Shown here in pieces: positions 8,046 to 16,275 of a stretch of 64,000 bases of DNA (position 1 is its first letter; each line of letters starts with the position of its first letter). The position numbers were made by a program, and so were the translations under genes. The stretch lies in assembly GCA_047600785.1 (NCBI GenBank), contig JASGKH010000002.1, forward strand, positions 744,001 through 808,000, given 5' to 3'. Under the pieces are notes generated by a model. That model searched no databases. It saw only the letters and a list, made by a program, of their open reading frames with translations, and was not told where the DNA came from. Source of the DNA: Breznakibacter sp047600785 (GTDB taxonomy: Bacteria; Bacteroidota; Bacteroidia; Bacteroidales; Marinilabiliaceae).

Positions 8046-9580
8046 ATTTTTATTATTTCCCTGATTATTTTTATGTGTGATTCTAGTTCTTTCCGGCTTA
8101 GTGGATGAAGCCCATATAATATAAAGTAAATAGGAATATATATAAATGTAGATGAGACTAAGTGAATGAGTGGTTTATCGGGAAAATAACCAAAAGATAA
8201 TATGTAATAGGAAGCTAAAGTTGCGGCAATACTTGATATTAGAGGGGAGAGGAGTGATTTTGTAAAATCACCAACAGAAATGTCTGTATTTTTTAAACAA
8301 AAAATTAATGAAGGGATAAACATTAGATAATTTGCAATTGTATATGACCATGTGAGTATTAACAGTCCTTGAAATACACCTATAACAAGACTAATCACAA
8401 TGACGATGGTGTTCATTATTCCCCAATAGAAATATTTTTTACTATTACCGTAAGCCATCAATAAAATTCCTAAAGTTCCAATCAATGGTTGTATTATAGC
8501 AGTTAAGGCTAGTGTTTGAAAAAGCGGAATTGATTCAATCCATTGTTCTCCTAGAAAAAATAAAATGATATGTTTTGAATTAAGAAGCATTAAACACACT
8601 ATTGGGATGCTTATGAATGATAATATATTCAGGAATTTCAAGTAATACTTTTTAAATTCCATTTTGTTGTTTTGTAATAAACTTAATGCAGGCATACTAA
8701 CTTGCCCCAATGGTCCTCGGAGTTGTTGAATTGGTAACATTAATATCTGATAAGCTTTAGAATAAAGTCCAACAGCCGCTGAATTGATAAATTTACCAAT
8801 TAATACATTATCTAAATTCCTTGAAATGTAATTTACTATGTCAAATCCTGTTATGTATGATCCAAATTTTATAAGATGTCTGCTTTTTTTTATATTAACT
8901 ATAAATAGAGGCTTCCAATCAACTTTAACCCAGAAATAAACAGTTAGAATTAATGGGTTTACAAGTTGCATGATAATTAATGACCAGTATCCAAATGAGT
9001 TGATTGCTAGAAATATACCAATGAGGGCTGAAACGATATTGCTAACTATTTGACCTTTTGTAATTATTGTAAATTTCATTGTTCTTTGCAATAATGCTTG
9101 GTGCTGGGAACCTAAACTTGAAATTACGAAACCTAAAGAGATTGTATATGTAATTAATTTAAGTTTTGGTTCATTATAAAATATTGCAATTTGATTTGAG
9201 AAAATTATTAGTAATATGAAGATTATAAATCCAATCGATACATTTATCCAAAATAATGAACTTACATCGCTAATTGTGAGATGTTTTTTTTGCACAGTTG
9301 CTGTTGAAAGGCCTAAATCTCTAAAAATGTGCATGAATCCTGTTATTGCAGTCACCATACCCACTAATCCATAATCATTGGGTGTTATTAGCCTTGCTAA
9401 AACCATTGTGGTCACCATTTGCATAATGAATGCCACAAATTGAGAGATGAAAGATAAAGTTCCACCTTTTATTGAAATAGCTCTTAGATTCTCTTTTTCA
9501 ATAATGAAATTGTATTTGTTGTCAAATTGGGTAATAAATTCTCTTCGTTTGGAGATTGATTTCATGAATTTATTTGTCAA
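8042..9580 (-). CDS. Wzx-like polysaccharide flippase (PST/MOP superfamily)
   Basis: The 512-residue protein has about 12-14 predicted membrane helices. After an N-terminal cytosolic stretch it reads ISIKGGTLSFISQFVAFIMQ and then MVLARLITPNDYGLVGMVTA, the conserved first two helices of the Wzx/PST family, where the LxPxDYGLxGM motif is characteristic. FINSAAVGLYSKAYQILMLP in the middle, with IGKFINSAAVGLYSKAY, is the second repeat of the same motif. Such proteins flip undecaprenyl-diphosphate-linked repeat units to the periplasm in Wzx/Wzy-dependent polysaccharide assembly. It heads the AT-rich cassette: the upstream 300 bp carry no gene, and the following acyltransferase overlaps by 4 bp. 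Specificity for O-antigen, capsule or exopolysaccharide cannot be decided. Confidence 0.9.
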   Translation of the reverse strand: MTNKFMKSISKRREFITQFDNKYNFIIEKENLRAISIKGGTLSFISQFVAFIMQMVTTMVLARLITPNDYGLVGMVTAITGFMHIFRDLGLSTATVQKKHLTISDVSSLFWINVSIGFIIFILLIIFSNQIAIFYNEPKLKLITYTISLGFVISSLGSQHQALLQRTMKFTIITKGQIVSNIVSALIGIFLAINSFGYWSLIIMQLVNPLILTVYFWVKVDWKPLFIVNIKKSRHLIKFGSYITGFDIVNYISRNLDNVLIGKFINSAAVGLYSKAYQILMLPIQQLRGPLGQVSMPALSLLQNNKMEFKKYYLKFLNILSFISIPIVCLMLLNSKHIILFFLGEQWIESIPLFQTLALTAIIQPLIGTLGILLMAYGNSKKYFYWGIMNTIVIVISLVIGVFQGLLILTWSYTIANYLMFIPSLIFCLKNTDISVGDFTKSLLSPLISSIAATLASYYILSFGYFPDKPLIHLVSSTFIYIPIYFILYGLHPLSRKELESHIKIIREIIKI

Positions 9581-9881
9581 TTGTTGATTGTTTTAAGGTT
9601 GTAAAATAAATTATCAGCGAAATATGAATTAATAGATTTTATGCGAGACTATTATGATTAATAAGATCATTATTAAAAATATTATTTATTTATAGTGTAT
9701 ATTGCCTATCTTATTAGATATCCTATTTTTTAGCAATTATTTCATTGGTGCGACTACTGGTTTTCCCTTTGTAACTTTGTTAGTATTTATTACATGCTGT
9801 TGAGTCGTAAAGCATGGATATTATTACCCGTTTTGCATCCAATTGATATTGATTTTATTTATTTTTATTAGAAAGACAAGC
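9581..9881. other. AT-rich gap upstream of the flippase gene
   Basis: This stretch holds no reading frame that I can support. It is very AT-rich and contains many TAT/TTAT tracts, so a promoter for the minus-strand flippase operon could lie here, but no clear TTTG and TAnnTTTG pair at proper spacing was found. Confidence 0.4.
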
Positions 9882-10076
9882 CTATTGCATTACCTGAATG
9901 ACATTAGGGCGATGATTTTTGGCCAAGATGTGTGTTTTGAAATCTTCGAACGTTTTGGCATAATTACATCTGATCATGAATTGGTCGCAAAGCTGAGAAA
10001 ATAAGGTCTCGATCTGTTTTCTTAATTTTCGGAAGATGTGGGCTTGTTTACTGTAATTGTGCCGGTTGTTTTTCAT
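9882..10076 (-). pseudogene. IS982-like transposase C-terminal remnant
   Basis: The 64-residue fragment contains RKLRKQIETLFSQLCDQFMI, then RCNYAKTFEDFKTHILAKNH, and ends PNVIQVMQ. This is the usual tail of IS982-family transposases in Bacteroidetes, where the pattern is R(K)RIETLFSQLCDQFMIRRNYAK.xxGFxTRIxxKITALTVxQxxN. The rest of the transposase (about 230 residues including the catalytic DDE residues) is absent upstream, and I saw no terminal inverted repeats, so it is an inactive fragment. The NH in AKNHRPNV replaces the expected ITALT. Assignment is from remembered motifs. Confidence 0.65.
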
Positions 10077-10174
10077 GGAGACTTTGAGTCTGATCCGTTG
10101 GGTTTCAAATTGATTTGATCGTGGGGAAGATCTCCTTATTCGGTTATATACTATAAGATAAATCGTCTATTTTG

Positions 10175-10366
10175 TTAGGTAAATAGGAGCAGATCGTCAA
10201 GATGGATGTTACCTCTAACCGCCAGATCAATGTCGGAACCCTTCTTGAAAATCTCTTTTGCCCTGGATCCAAACAAAACAACGTGTTTTACCTTTGGGGG
10301 GCGTATAAAGTTGCGGCCGGTACGTACCGTAAGCAACCGAGCGAATAACCCGCTATCTTCATCCAA
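10175..10366 (-). pseudogene. Nucleotidyltransferase (MNT/HI0073-like) fragment
   Basis: The 63-residue frame contains VKHVVLFGSRAKEIFKKGSD followed by IDLAVRG. This is the catalytic GS(R/A)A(x)9-12D(I/L)D motif of minimal nucleotidyltransferases, with both metal-binding Asp residues present. These small proteins pair with HI0074/HEPN-like partners, in several cases as MntA-type antitoxins that adenylylate the toxin. Here the frame ends soon after the motif (NIHLDDLLLFT), short of the usual 95-105 residues, and the partner gene immediately upstream is interrupted. I therefore treat the pair as decayed. It may still encode a short peptide with the catalytic loop. Confidence 0.7.
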
Positions 10367-10384
10367 ATATTGCTGTCGCGTTAA

Positions 10385-10516
10385 TCAATCCGTTTTTTTA
10401 AGCGCCAGTCTTATCGCATCTTTTTTTGAACCTATGATGCCAGTATTGCCTTTCCATTCGAGAAAATCTTTCTTGAGGTCCTAGGCCAGTTCAAACGTAT
10501 ATTCAAACCGCTTCAT
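10385..10516 (-). pseudogene. HI0074-like (HEPN-type) partner, truncated and interrupted
   Basis: The minus strand from the ATG at 10514-10516 reads MKRFEYTFELA, a TAG stop where Trp is expected, then DLKKDFLEWKGNTGIIGSKK and DAIRLALKKTD before a TGA at 10385. The pattern RFEYTFELAWK(x)LKD(x)LE...GS(R/K)(x)AIRxA(L/F)K is the N-terminal half of the nucleotidyltransferase substrate-binding family (HI0074), a four-helix HEPN-related fold. The second half is missing and the frame runs straight into the nucleotidyltransferase fragment. It is a dead half of a likely toxin-antitoxin pair. The order (substrate-binding partner first, nucleotidyltransferase second) is one seen for such pairs. Confidence 0.7.
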
Positions 10517-10519
10517 ATA

Positions 10520-11315
10520 ATTGACAGTTTGAGACCCTGGAACGCCCTCACTTAACGTAGTTTTGTTGGCAGCGTGCCATTTTGTGATTTTTTAAACCTC
10601 GAAGGTTTAAAACGAAGATTTGAGTCTCTTTCACAGCTTCGCCCCCTCAGTCCCATCCCATGCAGGCATAAGAAGTCCAAGGTCGAATAAGCAGGCATCG
10701 GTACCCTTTCTGTATGCAGAAGAGGGGATGTTTGCATGTGAAATATTTCAACTTTGCAAACAAGGCCATCAAAATTAGTAAAAAAATGTTGTGTTGGTAC
10801 ACGAAAAATAGAGGGTGAGGGTGGTTTGGAGAACGGATAACAGGTATCTTGTTCGATAAGTGAAGATTAGAATGTACAAGGAGTAGCGGAATTTTTACGG
10901 GGTAAAGATGGCGCAGATGCACGCCTTTCATCGTTTGGCGGTTGCACGGGCAGGTCGATACCGAACAATTTCAGATGCTTATATCTTTATTTGTCGGCAA
11001 ATTGAAAATATAATTTCACCGGATCTTCCTCGATATTGCTTCGATATTCCTTCGGAAGGGTGTTGGTGCTTGTGGTGGTGTTTCGGCCCGTCATGGATCC
11101 GAAGAAGCACCGGCAGAATATGGGGGATGATAGGCCATATGCCTGTGATCGTTCCGTGATGGTGGTAACAGGCCTGGTGCCTGAATGACTGATTTTTACC
11201 TTTGATAATCAATGAGATGTGATGTTTCCAGATACGAAGTTGCTTATGTCGTGATGATTTAACGTGTTGTTATATAGTGTGATATGGTGAAATAGCCGGT
11301 GAGGTGCCCGGTTGT
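10520..11315. other. About 800 bp without a supported gene
   Basis: Several short frames occur on both strands (for example 10647-10931 minus and 10908-11159 plus). None has a recognisable motif, a ribosome-binding context or a consistent codon pattern. One small perfect dyad lies at 10592-10610. The stretch is probably scar tissue between dead mobile or toxin-antitoxin genes and the DUF6266 unit. Confidence 0.5.
10592..10610. repeat. Small dyad TTAAACCT-CGA-AGGTTTAA
   Basis: This is a perfect 8-bp inverted repeat with a 3-base loop, flanked by T and A runs on each side, so it could act as a weak bidirectional terminator. Versions of the same CCTCGAAGG-type core recur at 17571-17606 and 61771-61807. 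Confidence 0.6.
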
Positions 11316-11316
11316 G

Positions 11317-11340
11317 ACGGTAATATTACCGTTATTTTTT
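11317..11340 (+). terminator. Palindrome plus T-run, terminator-like
   Basis: ACGGTAATATTACCGT is a perfect 16-base palindrome immediately followed by TATTTTTT. No clear gene ends just upstream on the plus strand, so it may instead be an operator or an insulating stop in front of the promoter at 11358. Confidence 0.45.
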
Positions 11341-11365
11341 CTGACGGATGGGCACTTTACTTTTG
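11334..11365 (+). promoter_or_regulatory. Candidate Bacteroidetes promoter for the 74-aa/DUF6266 unit
   Basis: TACTTTTG at 11358-11365 matches the Bacteroidetes -7 element TAnnTTTG exactly. A T-rich block ends about 18 bp upstream where the -33 TTTG should be; it is only a partial match. The first gene starts 84 bp downstream. Confidence 0.4.
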
Positions 11366-11448
11366 GCACATGATCGGGCCCGATCTGGTGACATCCCACC
11401 GACTGCAGCGGCAAGGGAGTTACCGGGTTAAATTTCAGTGATCATGCA

Positions 11449-11673
11449 ATGAACGAAATGAAAATTTTTGTGGTGGCCATGGCAGGCAGCTTGTGCGCCC
11501 AGTCGATGCACCCGGTACCGTCCGCACAGATGTGGGCGAACGAACTGCTGGTACGGACGCTGGTCAGCGCGGCGGGCGGTCTGCTCTCCACCCTGGCATT
11601 CAAACTGATCCAACAGATTCTCTGGCGGAGGTTGATGGATCGGATTATCAATAAACATGTCAAACCAGATTAA
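11449..11673 (+). CDS. Small membrane protein of unknown function (74 aa)
   Basis: This 74-residue frame is preceded by a candidate promoter (TACTTTTG at 11358). It overlaps the long version of the following DUF6266 frame and ends 10 bp before that gene's preferred ATG. Residues 4-18 (MKIFVVAMAGSLCAQ) look like a short hydrophobic N-terminus or signal peptide, possibly with a Cys at 16. A second hydrophobic stretch, LLVRTLVSAAGGLLSTLAF, lies near 33-51. The C-terminus is basic (WRRLMDRIINKHVK). Two membrane segments with a positive tail would give a tiny integral inner-membrane protein. I do not recognise the family. A different start, the ATG at 11458 (MKIF...), is possible and would remove only three residues. 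Coding is supported by context only. Confidence 0.5.
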   Translation: MNEMKIFVVAMAGSLCAQSMHPVPSAQMWANELLVRTLVSAAGGLLSTLAFKLIQQILWRRLMDRIINKHVKPD

Positions 11674-11683
11674 AATTACAGTC

Positions 11684-12322
11684 ATGGGAAAATATTCAGA
11701 TGGGATTTTAGGCCATTTTTTCGGCAAAGTCGGAACCGTGGTCGGGAGCAAATGGAAAGGGATCCACTACATGCGCTCAAAGGGGAGCCCGCGGACGGGC
11801 GGTTTTTCCGATAAACAAATGGAACAACAAGCCCGTTTTGCGGCTGCCACACGGTTTATCCAGCCGTTGCATCCGGTGCTGCGTATCGGCTTCCACACGC
11901 AAACACGTGACAACACGGCGCTGAACCTGGCGTTAAGCGATCTTCTCCTCCGTGCGATGGCGGGCGACTATCCCGATTTTGTTATCAACTATCCGGCCTT
12001 GCGTTTGGCCAAAGGTACGCTGTTGCCCGTTTATCAACCGCAGGTGTCCATTGAAGATGGCCAGATCCGCTTTGACTGGGACGTTCAAAATGATCAGGCC
12101 GGTGCTTCGGCCGACGATGAAGCCATGGTCGTGGCCATTGCCGAAGAAGGAAGTGTGAGCTACCTGTTGCGCGGGGCAACGCGAGTGGCCCGTTCGGCCC
12201 TGTTGGCCATCCCGCAGGGAGCTGCCGGGGCACCCGTCCACTGCTACATGGCCATGGTGTCGGCCACAGGCAAAGAGGTGAGTAACAGCCTTTATGTCGG
12301 GACTGTGCAGATAAATGGTTAA
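11684..12322 (+). CDS. DUF6266 family protein
   Basis: From the ATG at 11684 the 212-residue product begins MGKYSDGILGHFFGKVGTVV and GSKWKGIHYMRSKG. This is the usual opening of DUF6266 proteins of Bacteroidetes (M(A/G)KxxxGxLGxxxGKVGxVxGxxWKGxxYxRS). A longer frame starts at 11657, but the added residues (MSNQIKITV) do not belong to the family pattern, so I prefer 11684. The C-terminal half (about 110-212) has alternating hydrophobic and polar residues suggesting beta strands (IRFDWDVQNDQ, MVVAIAEEGSVSYLL, VHCYMAMVSATGKEVSNSLY), compatible with an Ig-like fold. There is no signal peptide. The function of the family is unknown to me. The gene follows the 74-residue membrane protein and is closed by a strong terminator at 12412. 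Confidence 0.8.
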   Translation: MGKYSDGILGHFFGKVGTVVGSKWKGIHYMRSKGSPRTGGFSDKQMEQQARFAAATRFIQPLHPVLRIGFHTQTRDNTALNLALSDLLLRAMAGDYPDFVINYPALRLAKGTLLPVYQPQVSIEDGQIRFDWDVQNDQAGASADDEAMVVAIAEEGSVSYLLRGATRVARSALLAIPQGAAGAPVHCYMAMVSATGKEVSNSLYVGTVQING

Positions 12323-12411
12323 CTGCTTTTCCCTGTGAGGGGACGCCTGTTTTGCAAACGGGAAGCTTCTAATATCCGCCCCGGTTTATGGCGATGGCAG
12401 GATAGGTCAAT

Positions 12412-12456
12412 GCCGGTCCTGACGGGCAACAGGTCTGTCGGGACCGGTTTTTGTTT
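12412..12456 (+). terminator. Rho-independent terminator after the DUF6266 gene
   Basis: CCGGTCC ... GGACCGG closes a GC-rich stem around a 25-base loop that has its own small dyad (CTGACGGG/CTGTCGGG region), followed by TTTTTGTTTTT. Confidence 0.75.
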
Positions 12457-12872
12457 TTGACGGGCAAGGCCCTGCACAGCTTGAAGACGCATGGCAAAGA
12501 AAAGAGTGGGCAGGTATCGGACTTTTTTCTTCCATCTTTTTAAATCCCCGGTTTCGAAACCCATTGTTATCCAGTTTGATGCATGAGAAAGTATTTGAGG
12601 GTATTGCTTGTATTCTGCTTATAATCAGATTGTTTTTCTGTTTTTGCACAATTATTTTATTGGAATATTTTGTTTGTTTATTATTTATTTACATATTTAA
12701 AATGTAGAACATAAATAGAACCGGGAAATCAAGGAAAAGGCCATCATTTTTTTGATGTATGTGATTTTGATATAGAAGGATAGGATTTGACTGCGGCAAC
12801 GGATTTCCCATGGAGGATTTCTAAAATCATGAGTTGATCAATTATAAAACCTTAAAGAAGAAATTTATTATT
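12457..12872. other. Gap of about 400 bp, no gene seen
   Basis: The minus-strand frames here (12319-12564 and 12407-12649) have no recognisable features. From 12600 to 12720 the sequence becomes AT-rich and probably holds the promoter of the orphan gene at 12873, but no clean TTTG/TAnnTTTG pair was found. Confidence 0.4.
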
Positions 12873-13998
12873 ATGATTTTGGATGTAATTCACACTCTGG
12901 AAGACATCGAAAACAGAAAGTGTTTCTGTTGGGACGAATCGTCTTTGCCGGTTGCAATACCGGCCATGGAACAAGCCGAAGCCATGATTTGCCTGATTGA
13001 CCTCCTTTTGACTGCCGAAGTCAAGAACGAGGAAGCCTTTTTACTCCATATGGAACGGTTGGCCAAGGGGCACCAAAACCTGTCGTTACGCCCATGGCCA
13101 ATGTTACCGGCCGGTGTGCCGGAAAAGGTAACGCAATGCTACTGTCACGATTTGCTGATCTATTGTGGGTTGTCGTACCACTTGATCCGTTATTGCCGTT
13201 ATTGGTTGCATGACAAATGGCACGACCGGTTTCCGGCATTGTGCAGCCAGCTCCCGTGGGTCGGGGATGACCGGGTGCTGACGGGGTTGATGGAGGTGCA
13301 CGGCAATTCTTACCCCTGGTTGCAAAAGCTCTGCCGTCCGGAACTGTTGTTGCCCTTAAAAGAGGCCATGGCGGGATTGATCCGGGGCTTGTTGCCGTGG
13401 ATTGACAAACATCCGTTGATGCCCATGTTGCTTGCCCTGGCAGAAAAGACAGCCATCTGGCGTTGCGACACGCTGGCCGATGAACGTGAATGCGTCCGCC
13501 ACTGGCAGGTTTGGGGCGAGATATTGATAAACGGTATCGAAGGGATGACGGATCTTGAAGTGGGACGTTTGCTGATGAAACAGATTTTGTGGCAAAAGGT
13601 GCATGATAATCGCTTTACCGTCGAGGCAATAACGGTTTACCGTCTGTCACTGGAGAACCGGTTTGGTGTCCGTCTCTTCAACGATGAAGTGGGGTATTGG
13701 AAAACCACGGAACCATTGCTGGTCAACGACAATCCCTGTTGGTCGGCAATGCTGGATGAGATGGAGCGAATGGGCCGGGGCGATACGGTGCAGGAAACTT
13801 TTCGAAAAACTGGAATGGAAAGGGAGTGGTGAACAGTTGGCCAGGATCATGATCGATTGGGTACGGAAGGGGTTGATCCATTTTAAGGGGAACAGCGACC
13901 TTACCCCGCTGGCTCTTCAGGTCTACCGTTTTTTCAGGATCGAAAAAGATCCGTGGCAATGGAATGTTGAACGAATCCTCGTTTGTGAGTTATTTTAA
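12873..13998 (+). CDS. Orphan protein of unknown function, frameshifted
   Basis: The main frame runs from about 12873 to a stop at 13832. A second frame carries on smoothly (KLFEKLEWKGSGEQLARIMI, DWVRKGLIHFKGNSDLTPLA) to a stop at 13998. Removing one G from the GGGCCGGGG tract at 13772-13780 joins the two into about 374 residues. I prefer the ATG at 12873 (MILDVIHTLEDIENRKCFCW), because the longer frame starts with TTG at 12834. The sequence is rich in Trp, Leu and Cys (HDLLIYCGLSYHLIRYCRYW) and looks all-helical and cytosolic. I do not recognise a family. The C-terminal segment with LARIMIDWVRKGLIHF could be a winged-helix-like piece. It stands alone between the DUF6266 unit and the epimerase. 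GC content is near the genome average. Confidence 0.65.
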
Positions 13999-14349
13999 GA
14001 AGGAAAATGCCGATGTGGCTTAGCAACCGGCAACTCATAAACAAGTTGAAAATCCCGGGGATAGATCTGACATGGGAACCATGCAAGCCGATACGGAAAA
14101 TGAAGTGAAACGATGGAGACGTACCGGAATCGCATAGGAACTTAAGAAAAACAACCTATCGATGGAATTGATCATTTCCCCAATCGGTTTGACCAATGGA
14201 AGATATTGCCAATTGTGAAAAAGACACGGCCGGCATTTCCATATTCTGGATCTATACCTTCACGACTGAGCTTTGGTTTATAGGCCACAAACCAAGGCGA
14301 TAAAGGAAGAGCCGGAGCTATAAGGTTGAATTTTATGTGACAGTTCCTT
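13999..14349. other. Gap of 350 bp, no gene seen
   Basis: No frame or RNA motif is supported here. It separates the convergent orphan gene and the UDP-glucuronate epimerase. It could hold remnants too degraded to recognise. Confidence 0.4.
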
Positions 14350-15366
14350 CTATTTTACCTCAACCTTTTCCTTTGTTTTCGGTGCGGTGCCGTAATAACC
14401 CACGTACCAGTCCACAAAATTCCTTAATCCTTGCCGGAGCGTTGTTTGGGGAGCAAAGCCAAGTTTCCGTGAGAGACGGTCCGTATTCGCAAAGGTCTCG
14501 TTCACATCGCCATTCTGAAAAGGTACATGTTCAATGACCGCCTTTTTGCCGATGGTTTGTTCCAAAACGGCAATGAAATCATACATCCATACCGGTTGGT
14601 GATTGCCGATGTTAAAGATGTCGAAGGGAGCAGCGCCGGAAGCGGGAGGCGTGGGCAGCAAAGCCATGATCGAACGGACCACATCGTCGATATAGGTAAA
14701 ATCACGTCGCATCTGCCCGCGATGGTAAAGCGTGATAGGTTTATTTTCGACAATGTGGTTGGTGAACGAGAAATAGGCCATGTCGGGGCGTCCCCAGGGA
14801 CCGTACACGGAAAAGAAACGCAGTCCGGTGGCCGGAATGCCGTACAGGTGCGCATAGCTGTGCGCCATCAGTTCGTTGGCTTTCTTGGTGGCCGCGTAAA
14901 GTGATACCGGCGCATCCGTTTTTTGGTCTTCGCTGTGGGGTGTGTGGCTGGAATTGCCGTACACCGAACTCGATGAGGCAAAAAGCAGGTGTTTAACGGG
15001 ATATTGACGGCAAGCCTCCAATATGTTAATAAACCCAATGAGATTGGCGTCGATATATTCGTAGGGCCTTTCGATGCTATAACGCACACCTGCCTGTGCC
15101 GCAAGGTTTACCACTATGTCAAAGCGGTGTTGGGCAAACAGCCCGTCGAGCAACGGTTTGTCGCAAATATTCCCGTGGACAAAACGAAAACCGGGACGCC
15201 CCTTCAGCAGGGACAACCGGTCATGTTTCAGTTGCACATCGTAATATGCATTGAGGGTATCGATACCAGTGACGTGATAACCCATTCGTAAACAGGCCAG
15301 TGAAAGATGAAAGCCGACGAATCCGGCAGCACCGGTGATTAGAACATGGGAAGAGGTATTGGACAT
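14350..15366 (-). CDS. UDP-glucuronate 4-epimerase (SDR family)
   Basis: The 338-residue protein is an extended short-chain dehydrogenase. It opens with the NAD-binding VLITGAAGFVGFHLSLACLR (GxxGxxG at 12-18). FASSSSVYGNSSHTPHSEDQ holds the catalytic Ser/Thr region, and VSLYAATKKANELMAHSYAH contains the YxxxK pair. TGLRFFSVYGPWGRPDMAYF followed by FTNHIVENKPITLYHRGQMR is the pattern typical of UDP-glucuronate/UDP-galacturonate 4-epimerases (CapI/LpsL type) rather than GalE. It would convert UDP-GlcA to UDP-GalA in the cytosol as donor for the surface polysaccharide. The gene follows the UpxY-like gene by about 180 bp on the same strand, and both look like the first genes of the polysaccharide locus. 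Downstream, the plus-strand orphan island intervenes before the flippase. Confidence 0.9.
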   Translation of the reverse strand: MSNTSSHVLITGAAGFVGFHLSLACLRMGYHVTGIDTLNAYYDVQLKHDRLSLLKGRPGFRFVHGNICDKPLLDGLFAQHRFDIVVNLAAQAGVRYSIERPYEYIDANLIGFINILEACRQYPVKHLLFASSSSVYGNSSHTPHSEDQKTDAPVSLYAATKKANELMAHSYAHLYGIPATGLRFFSVYGPWGRPDMAYFSFTNHIVENKPITLYHRGQMRRDFTYIDDVVRSIMALLPTPPASGAAPFDIFNIGNHQPVWMYDFIAVLEQTIGKKAVIEHVPFQNGDVNETFANTDRLSRKLGFAPQTTLRQGLRNFVDWYVGYYGTAPKTKEKVEVK

Positions 15367-15548
15367 GTGAATAATTCAGATTTCGATTATACAAGTTTAA
15401 AGTTTCAACGGCCAAGTTCCAAGGAGATGGCCTATTAAAAATTGAGAGAGGCAAAAAGCTGCTGCGGCCCGGCGGCTTTGGAGCCGTCAAATGACGCAGG
15501 GGAAAAAACGTTCGGGTAACCGGACAGGTTCAAAAGATGGCTTGAAAG

Positions 15549-16061
15549 TCAGACTTTCACGAATTCCCAGCTTGTCACATCTACACTCATCATAAAACCA
15601 ATGTGGCTGATCTTTAGATACAATTTGTTCTGCCCTTTTATCTGGACAATTTCCCCTTCGACCCCGGCAAGCGGACCAGAAACCATCCGGATGGTTTCTC
15701 CTTTTCGGAGTGTATGCTGTTCAATGGTGTAGGCCAATTGGTTGTTGACCGTCAGCTGCATGGCTTCGATCTCTTTGGGGGGAATGACCGCCGGTTTGCC
15801 GTGGCTGTTGACAAAAGCCACCACGCCGTTGATCTGATAGACAGTCTTGAGATGATCGGGATGGAGCCTCACAAAAATGTATGAGTTGATGATGGGCGTT
15901 TCCACCCACTTTTTGCGGTCGCTCCACTGGCGTAGTTCCCGCTTGATTGGAAGGTAAGCCTCAATGCCTGCTTGCACCATCAGTTCGAGGACCTTTTTTT
16001 CGGCGCGCGAATTGGTGTAGAGGGCATACCAATTCAATGATGTCTGTTCGTTGTTTTCCAT
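15549..16061 (-). CDS. UpxY/NusG-like polysaccharide-locus antiterminator
   Basis: The 170-residue protein is a specialised NusG paralogue. The N-terminal NGN domain begins NWYALYTNSRAEKKVLELMV and continues AYLPIKRELRQWSDRKKWVE and NSYIFVRLHPDHLKTVYQIN. A KOW segment follows near 125-145 (LRKGETIRMVSGPLAGVEGE IVQIKG). Bacteroidetes UpxY proteins sit as the first gene of capsule loci and let RNA polymerase read through early terminators in the leader and long operon; that role is family knowledge and fits the position here. It lies on the same strand as and 5' of the epimerase and the flippase and glycosyltransferase genes. No companion UpxZ-like inhibitor gene is visible next to it. The upstream 214 bp may carry the leader where it acts. 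Confidence 0.88.
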   Translation of the reverse strand: MENNEQTSLNWYALYTNSRAEKKVLELMVQAGIEAYLPIKRELRQWSDRKKWVETPIINSYIFVRLHPDHLKTVYQINGVVAFVNSHGKPAVIPPKEIEAMQLTVNNQLAYTIEQHTLRKGETIRMVSGPLAGVEGEIVQIKGQNKLYLKISHIGFMMSVDVTSWEFVKV

Positions 16062-16275
16062 AGGGTCACCAAAAATAAGAAATATTTGTTACCCCGGATT
16101 TGTCGCGCCGCCAATAAATCATGTACGGGAGGTAGGGAAACGGAGCACAGCAAGAACAGAGCAGGGAAGGTGGGGTGTTTCAATGTTCTTGTGGTTCATA
16201 AGGATACAGATAGATAAAAACACAAAAGGCCATGGTTGCCCACAGCCTTGTTATGTATATTGGAATAGCAGTCGA

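Noticed and set aside
10908..11212. Overlapping small frames on both strands
   Set aside because: His/Trp-rich translations without family features; likely chance frames in scar sequence.
16070..16077. -7 promoter element (TATTTTTG, minus strand) for the UpxY gene
   Set aside because: It matches TAnnTTTG, but lies only 8 bp before the start codon, leaving almost no leader, which does not fit an antiterminator acting on a leader.
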